From JBOFCO01 sp051646105 (lineage in GTDB: Bacteria; Pseudomonadota; Alphaproteobacteria; Rhodobacterales; Rhodobacteraceae): DNA of 8,610 nt. Numbering within the stretch: the stretch's first letter is position 1; each line of letters starts with the position of its first letter. This document shows positions 4,031-8,610 of the stretch, piece after piece. The notes under the pieces are model-generated. The model made no database searches. It worked only from the letters and a program-made list of their open reading frames with translations, and was not told the DNA's origin. A program made the position numbers and the translations under genes. The stretch covers positions 1 through 8,610 of the forward strand of contig JBOFCO010000056.1 in NCBI GenBank assembly GCA_051646105.1, written 5' to 3'.

Positions 4031-6388
4031 TCAGAACGGCACGTCGCCCGCCATATCGGCCGGGCTGACAAAACCCGCGACGATCTTTTTCACGCCGGCC
4101 TTGTCAAAGGCCACTTCCAGCTTGTCGCCCTCGATCCCGGTCACGCGTCCATAGCCGAATTTCTGATGGAAGACGCGGTCCCCCGTGGAAAAGGCCGAAA
4201 CCGCATCCAGATCGATAACCATATTCCGGGCCTCTCGAGGCTGGGAAACCGGGCGATTGCCGGCGCGATCGGCCATGCGCTTCCAGCCGGGGGAATTGTA
4301 GACATCGGCCTTCAGTGCCCGATCCGCGATGGTGGATTGAACTGTGGCCGCTGCGGCGCCGAAACCGCCGCCATACAGGCCCGGCGGGGTCAGCACCTCG
4401 ACATGATCTGCGGGCAGTTCGTCGATGAACCGGCTGGGAAGCTGGCTTTGCCACTGGCCGTAAACGCGGCGGTTGGCGGCGAAGGAAATCGTCAGCAGGG
4501 TCTCGGCGCGGGTAATCCCCACATAGGCAAGCCGCCGTTCCTCCTCCAGCCCCTTGGTGCCGCTTTCGTCCATGCTGCGCTGGCTGGGGAACAGGCCGTC
4601 CTCCCACCCCGGCAGGAAAACCACAGGAAATTCCAGCCCCTTGGCGGCGTGCAGGGTCATGATGCTGACCTTCTGGTCGGCATCTTCGCTTTCGTTGTCC
4701 ATGATAAGGGCGACGTGTTCGAGAAACCCCTGAAGGTTGTCGAACTGCTCCAGCGCCTTGACCAGTTCCTTCAGGTTTTCCAGCCGCCCCGGCGCTTCCG
4801 GTGTCTTGTCGTTCTGCCACATTGCCGTGTAGCCGGATTCGTCAAGGATCATCTCGGCCAGTTCGATGTGGCTTTGCCCCGGCTTCTGCACCAGGCCGTG
4901 CCAGCGCGCCGCCTGTTCCGCCAGCACCCGCAGCGAAGCGCCGCCCTTGCCGCCGATCCCGCCCGACCGCGCCAGATAATCGGCGGCGACCAGAAGCGAG
5001 GTGCCGTCTTCCCGCGCAGCCTGCTGGATCGTCTGCACCGCTTTGTCGCCAAGACCACGCTTCGGTGTGTTTACCACCCGCTCGAACGCCAGGTTGTCAT
5101 CTGGGGAAACCGCCAGCCGGAAATAGGCCATGGCATCGCGGATTTCCAAACGCTCATAGAATCGCGGCCCGCCGATCACCCGGTAGGGCAGGCCGATGGT
5201 CAGGAAACGGTCTTCGAACGCGCGCATCTGGTGGCTGGCGCGCACAAGGATCGCCTGCCCGTCCAGCCCGACGGGATCAAGGCTACGGGTGCCGCGCGAC
5301 AGCGTCTCCACCTCCTCGCCGATCCAGCGGGCTTCCTCCTCGCCATCCCAATGGCCGATCAGACGCACCTTCTCGCCGCCGTTGGCTTCCGTCCACAGCG
5401 TCTTGCCCAGACGGCCTGCATTGGTTGCAATTAGCCCCGATGCCGCCCCAAGGATATGCGCGGTGGAGCGGTAGTTCTGTTCAAGCCGGATCACTTCCGC
5501 GCCAGGGAAATCCTTTTCGAACCGCAGGATATTGCCCACCTCTGCGCCACGCCAGCCATAGATCGACTGATCGTCATCCCCCACGCAACAGATATTGCGA
5601 TGCGCCTGGGCCAGAAGCCGCAGCCACAGATACTGGGCGACGTTGGTATCCTGATATTCGTCGACCAGAATATAACGGAAACGTTGCTGATAGTCGGCAA
5701 GGATGTCGGGATGCGCCTGAAAGATCGTGACGACATGCAGCAGCAGATCACCGAAATCGGTAGCGTTCAGCGCGCGAAGTCGGTCTTGATAGGATTCGTA
5801 AAGTTCCGTCCCACGATTGTTGAAGGCGGCCGCTTCGGAACTCGGCACACGCGCAGGCGTCAGTGCGCGGTTCTTCCAGCTATCGATGATCCCGGCCAGT
5901 TGCCGCGCTGGCCAGCGTTTTTCATCGATATTGGCGGCGGCAATCACCTGCTTCAGCAGACGCAACTGGTCGTCTGTATCCAGAATCGTGAAATTCGGCT
6001 TGAGGCCTGCAAGTTCGGCATGACGGCGCAGGATTTTCACGCTGATCGAATGAAAGGTGCCCAGCCACGGCATGCCTTCCACCGCCTCTCCCATCAGGCG
6101 GGCGACGCGGTCTTTCATTTCCCGCGCTGCCTTGTTCGTGAAGGTCACGGCAAGCACCTGCCCCGGTCGGGCACGGCCCGTGGCCAGAAGATGCACAATG
6201 CGGGTGGTCAGTGCCTTGGTCTTGCCGGTGCCCGCCCCTGCCAGCATCAGTACGGGGCCATCCAGCGATTCAACTGCCGCGCGCTGGGCCGGGTTCAGCC
6301 CATCCATATAGGGCGCGACAGCGGGCCGGGCGGCGGCCATGGCCTGCGCCGAAAGGCTTAGGGATGTTGGGCGGTCATCGCGTGTCAT
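4031..6388 (-). CDS. uvrD: ATP-dependent 3'-5' DNA helicase UvrD/PcrA
   Basis: 785 residues, close to the usual length for SF1A helicases of nucleotide excision and mismatch repair. Motifs in order: Q motif LNPAQRAAV at 31-39, Walker A GAGTGKT at 51-57, Ia VTFTNKAAREM at 81-91, II VDEYQDTN at 242-249, III GDDDQSIYGWRGA at 270-282, IV LEQNYRST at 302-309, V MTLHAAKGLEF at 577-587, VI EERRLAYVGITRA at 616-628. The end (FSTGDRVFHQKFGYG, 733-747, onward) is the Tudor-like C-terminal domain of PcrA/UvrD that contacts RNA polymerase. The frame stays open to a TTG at 6439, but this lies inside the LexA box, so ATG at 6388 is preferred although its ribosome binding site is weak. It is convergent with the CcsR array and divergent from pyc. 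Confidence 0.95.
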   Translation of the reverse strand: MTRDDRPTSLSLSAQAMAAARPAVAPYMDGLNPAQRAAVESLDGPVLMLAGAGTGKTKALTTRIVHLLATGRARPGQVLAVTFTNKAAREMKDRVARLMGEAVEGMPWLGTFHSISVKILRRHAELAGLKPNFTILDTDDQLRLLKQVIAAANIDEKRWPARQLAGIIDSWKNRALTPARVPSSEAAAFNNRGTELYESYQDRLRALNATDFGDLLLHVVTIFQAHPDILADYQQRFRYILVDEYQDTNVAQYLWLRLLAQAHRNICCVGDDDQSIYGWRGAEVGNILRFEKDFPGAEVIRLEQNYRSTAHILGAASGLIATNAGRLGKTLWTEANGGEKVRLIGHWDGEEEARWIGEEVETLSRGTRSLDPVGLDGQAILVRASHQMRAFEDRFLTIGLPYRVIGGPRFYERLEIRDAMAYFRLAVSPDDNLAFERVVNTPKRGLGDKAVQTIQQAAREDGTSLLVAADYLARSGGIGGKGGASLRVLAEQAARWHGLVQKPGQSHIELAEMILDESGYTAMWQNDKTPEAPGRLENLKELVKALEQFDNLQGFLEHVALIMDNESEDADQKVSIMTLHAAKGLEFPVVFLPGWEDGLFPSQRSMDESGTKGLEEERRLAYVGITRAETLLTISFAANRRVYGQWQSQLPSRFIDELPADHVEVLTPPGLYGGGFGAAAATVQSTIADRALKADVYNSPGWKRMADRAGNRPVSQPREARNMVIDLDAVSAFSTGDRVFHQKFGYGRVTGIEGDKLEVAFDKAGVKKIVAGFVSPADMAGDVPF

Positions 6389-6429
6389 GCCGGCAACATA
6401 ACGATGCGCGACGCCAAGGGGAAGTCGTT

Positions 6430-6444
6430 GTTCGCGCAATGTTC
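6430..6444. promoter_or_regulatory. LexA (SOS) box upstream of uvrD
   Basis: GTTC-GCGCAAT-GTTC is an exact match to GTTC-N7-GTTC, the direct-repeat LexA site known for alphaproteobacteria. It lies 41 bases upstream of the uvrD ATG. uvrD is a standard SOS gene, so DNA damage induction is likely. It is about 210 bases from pyc and is assigned to uvrD. Confidence 0.8.
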
Positions 6445-6510
6445 ATGCCATGACGGGCTTTGCCGTTTCCGGGTGCGGGCACAGATTTTCAGGCTACGCC
6501 CGACATGGTT

Positions 6511-6560
6511 TGCAACTGCAAAGTTGGGTTGAAAATCTCGCAATACTTTGCAGTTTTTGC
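6511..6560. promoter_or_regulatory. Inverted pair of CTTTGCAGTT sites upstream of pyc, candidate ScfR/RamB operator
   Basis: AACTGCAAAG (6514-6523) and its exact complement CTTTGCAGTT (6546-6555) face each other, centres 32 bases apart, about three helical turns. Each is followed by another TGC-containing half (TTTGCA on the left, TTTTGC on the right). The ScfR family (RamB, PccR), controlling acyl-CoA and acetate metabolism, binds TTTGCAAA-type sites, so a regulator of this kind is plausible for pyruvate carboxylase. The left element contains TTTGCA-AC-TGCAAA, itself a perfect dyad. Confidence 0.45.
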
Positions 6561-6571
6561 GCTAACCGCCC

Positions 6572-6599
6572 TTGCGCTGCATTGCAGCACCCCTAGAGT
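6572..6599 (+). promoter_or_regulatory. Candidate pyc promoter
   Basis: TTGCGC (6572-6577) and TAGAGT (6594-6599) with a 16-base spacer lie just downstream of the inverted CTTTGCAGTT pair. A start near 6606 would give a leader of about 50 nt. A small dyad CTGCA-T-TGCAG lies within the spacer. Weak consensus match found by eye. Confidence 0.35.
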
Positions 6600-6656
6600 G
6601 GCCGACGATCCAGGCCAGGCGCTGGCCATGGGCGGCACATGCATCCGAGGGAAAGA

Positions 6657-8610
6657 ATGACCGAGTTCCGCAAGATTCTGATCGCCAACCGTGGAGAGAT
6701 CGCCATCCGGGTGATGCGCGCCGCCAATGAAATGGGCAAGAAAACCGTCGCCGTCTATGCAGAGGAAGACAAGCTTTCCCTGCACCGTTTCAAGGCCGAC
6801 GAAGCCTACAGGATTGGCGAGGGGATGTCGCCGGTGGGGGCTTATCTTTCCATCGACGAAATCATCCGCGTGGCCAAGGAATGCGGAGCGGATGCAATCC
6901 ATCCCGGTTATGGGCTGCTGTCCGAAAACCCGGACTTCGTCGATGCCTGCGACGCGGCGGGGATCACCTTCATCGGACCGCGAGCCGAAACCATGCGGGC
7001 CCTTGGCGACAAGGCCTCGGCGCGCAAGGTCGCCGTTGCGGCGGGCGTGCCGGTGATCCCGGCGACGGAGGTGCTGGGCGAGGATTTCGACGCGATCCGC
7101 AAGGAGGCCGCCAGGATCGGCTATCCGCTGATGCTGAAGGCAAGCTGGGGCGGCGGCGGGCGCGGGATGCGACCGATCCTTGGCGAGGGCGAGCTGGAGG
7201 CAAAGGTACGCGAGGGCCGGAGGGAGGCCGAGGCCGCCTTCGGCAATGGCGAGGGTTATCTGGAAAAGATGATCCAGCGCGCCCGCCATGTCGAGGTGCA
7301 GATCCTTGGCGACAAGCACGGCAACATCTACCACCTGTGGGAACGCGATTGCACCGTGCAGCGGCGCAACCAGAAGGTCGTGGAACGCGCCCCCGCCCCC
7401 TATCTGACCGCCGAACAGCGGGCTGAGGTCTGCGAAATGGGCCGCCGCATCTGCGCGCATGTGAATTACGAATGCGCGGGCACTGTCGAATTCCTGATGG
7501 ATATGGATTCGGGGCGCTTCTACTTTATCGAGGTGAACCCCCGCGTGCAGGTGGAGCATACGGTGACCGAGGAAGTCACTGGCATTGACATCGTTCAGGC
7601 GCAGATCCTGATCGAGGAAGGCAAGACGCTGGCAGAGGCGACGGGTGTGGCATCGCAGGCCGATGTTCGCCTGAACGGCCATGCCCTGCAATGCCGGGTG
7701 ACGACCGAAGACCCGCTGAACAATTTCATTCCCGACTATGGGAGGATCACCGCCTATCGGTCGGCCACCGGCAACGGCATCCGGCTGGACGGCGGCACCG
7801 CCTATTCCGGGTCGGTCATCACCCGCTATTACGATTCACTGCTGGTCAAGGTCACGGCCCATGCCCAGACCCCGGAAAAGGCTATCGCGCGGATGGACCG
7901 GGCGCTGCGCGAGTTCCGGGTGCGCGGGGTGGCGACGAATATCGAATTCGTCATCAACCTGCTGAAACACCCGACATTTCTTGATGACACCTATACCACC
8001 AAGTTCATCGACACGACGCCTGACCTGTTCAGCTTCAAAAAGCGGCTGGACAGGGCAACGAAAATCCTGACCTATATCGCTGACATCACCGTCAACGGGC
8101 ATCCAGAAACCGCGGGCCGTCCGAAACCGCCCGCCGAGGCGCGGGTGCCGCGTGCACCCCACCCGACAATAGCCCCCGCCCCAGGCACGCGTCAGATGCT
8201 GGATGCGCAGGGCCCGCAGGCCGTGGCCGACTGGCTGGCCGGGCAGAAAAAGCTGCTGCTGACCGACACAACCATGCGCGACGGGCATCAGAGCCTGCTT
8301 GCCACACGGATGCGGTCCTTCGACATGATCAATGCCGCGCCTGCCTATGCGTCGATGCTTCCGCAACTGTTCAGCGTGGAATGCTGGGGGGGCGCCACCT
8401 TTGACGTGGCCTATCGGTTCTTGCAGGAATGCCCCTGGCAACGCCTGCGCGATATCCGCGAAAGACTGCCCAATGTGATGACGCAGATGCTGTTGCGCGC
8501 CTCGAACGGCGTCGGCTACACCAACTATCCCGACAATGTCGTGCAGGCCTTTGTGAAACAGGCGGCAGAAACGGGGGTCGACGTGTTCCGCGTGTTTGAC
8601 AGCCTGAACT
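6657..8610 (+). CDS. pyc: Pyruvate carboxylase, N-terminal 651 residues
   Basis: Biotin-dependent enzyme that carboxylates pyruvate to oxaloacetate with ATP and bicarbonate, refilling the TCA cycle; cytoplasmic, about 1150 residues and tetrameric, so just over half is present. Biotin carboxylase: RKILIANRGEIAIRV at 5-19, HPGYGLLSEN at 82-91, ATP-grasp glycine loop KASWGGGGRGM at 161-171, catalytic EVNPRVQVEHTVTEE at 292-306, and its C-terminal domain to about 450. A linker rich in Pro/Ala (488-510) precedes the carboxyltransferase barrel, starting with LLLTDTTMRDGHQSLLAT at 533-550, then ECWGGATFDV at 575-584, GVGYTNYPDN at 618-627 and FRVFDSLN at 644-651. TTMRDGHQ resembles Rhizobium PYC as remembered. 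The biotin carboxyl carrier part lies outside. ATG at 6657 has GAGGGA four bases upstream. A full-length PYC rather than a lone acetyl-CoA carboxylase subunit is shown by the fused barrel. Confidence 0.97.
   Translation, partial: MTEFRKILIANRGEIAIRVMRAANEMGKKTVAVYAEEDKLSLHRFKADEAYRIGEGMSPVGAYLSIDEIIRVAKECGADAIHPGYGLLSENPDFVDACDAAGITFIGPRAETMRALGDKASARKVAVAAGVPVIPATEVLGEDFDAIRKEAARIGYPLMLKASWGGGGRGMRPILGEGELEAKVREGRREAEAAFGNGEGYLEKMIQRARHVEVQILGDKHGNIYHLWERDCTVQRRNQKVVERAPAPYLTAEQRAEVCEMGRRICAHVNYECAGTVEFLMDMDSGRFYFIEVNPRVQVEHTVTEEVTGIDIVQAQILIEEGKTLAEATGVASQADVRLNGHALQCRVTTEDPLNNFIPDYGRITAYRSATGNGIRLDGGTAYSGSVITRYYDSLLVKVTAHAQTPEKAIARMDRALREFRVRGVATNIEFVINLLKHPTFLDDTYTTKFIDTTPDLFSFKKRLDRATKILTYIADITVNGHPETAGRPKPPAEARVPRAPHPTIAPAPGTRQMLDAQGPQAVADWLAGQKKLLLTDTTMRDGHQSLLATRMRSFDMINAAPAYASMLPQLFSVECWGGATFDVAYRFLQECPWQRLRDIRERLPNVMTQMLLRASNGVGYTNYPDNVVQAFVKQAAETGVDVFRVFDSLN

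Noticed and set aside
3541..4068. Ser/Leu/Pro-rich open frames across the hairpin array on both strands
   Set aside because: They arise from the CTCCTCCTCCC repeats and have no ribosome binding site or known domain; base pairing explains the sequence better.
3923..5434. 503-codon open frame antisense to uvrD
   Set aside because: It is opposite a full set of helicase motifs and shows no domain of its own; long antisense frames are common in GC-rich genomes.
6389..6439. N-terminal extension of uvrD from a TTG start
   Set aside because: The TTG falls inside the LexA box and has no ribosome binding site; the added residues are not part of the helicase family.
6489..7691. 400-codon open frame antisense to pyc
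   Set aside because: It covers the conserved biotin carboxylase coding region in reverse and has no recognisable protein features.

Overview
The window looks like chromosomal DNA of an alphaproteobacterium of the Rhodobacteraceae (Rhodobacter/Paracoccus relatives). The evidence is the GC-rich coding bias, the protein families, and three non-coding features that fit this group: a long terminator-bearing leader before mraZ (UpsM type), a DUF1127 gene followed by a CCTCCTCCC hairpin array (CcaF1-CcsR type), and a GTTC-N7-GTTC LexA box. No mobile element, CRISPR array, tRNA or rRNA was seen.

Layout. 1-1202 (minus): start of the division/cell-wall (dcw) cluster, mraZ followed by rsmH with an ATGA overlap; rsmH runs off the left edge. 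1203-1876: long non-coding stretch with the mraZ leader, a strong leader hairpin that probably ends an UpsM-like sRNA, a candidate promoter overlapped by four TGG repeats resembling MraZ boxes, a cluster of GANTC (CcrM) sites, and a hairpin downstream of mrp. 1877-2977 (minus): mrp/apbC, an Fe-S carrier P-loop ATPase. 2978-3224: divergent promoter region with several dyads. 3225-3440 (plus): a 71-aa DUF1127 protein, the CcaF1 homologue. 3441-3967 (plus): ten hairpins presenting a CCTCCTCCC-type loop, arranged as five two-hairpin sRNA units and closed by a strong terminator. 3980-4004: terminator of the convergent uvrD. 4031-6388 (minus): uvrD helicase behind a LexA box. 6389-6656: divergent control region. 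6657-8610 (plus): the first 651 residues of pyruvate carboxylase, cut by the right edge.

How the parts fit. The genes are mostly housekeeping: peptidoglycan/division, Fe-S assembly, DNA repair and anaplerosis. The striking part is RNA regulation. Two sRNA loci that I recall as described in Rhodobacter sphaeroides, UpsM and CcaF1-CcsR, occur within 3 kb. The CcsR array appears to have five copies rather than the four I recall there. The loops resemble the anti-Shine-Dalgarno tail of 16S rRNA (CCUCC), so these RNAs probably bind G-rich ribosome binding sites or sequester RNA-binding factors. I could not run database searches or RNA folding; pairings were found by eye.
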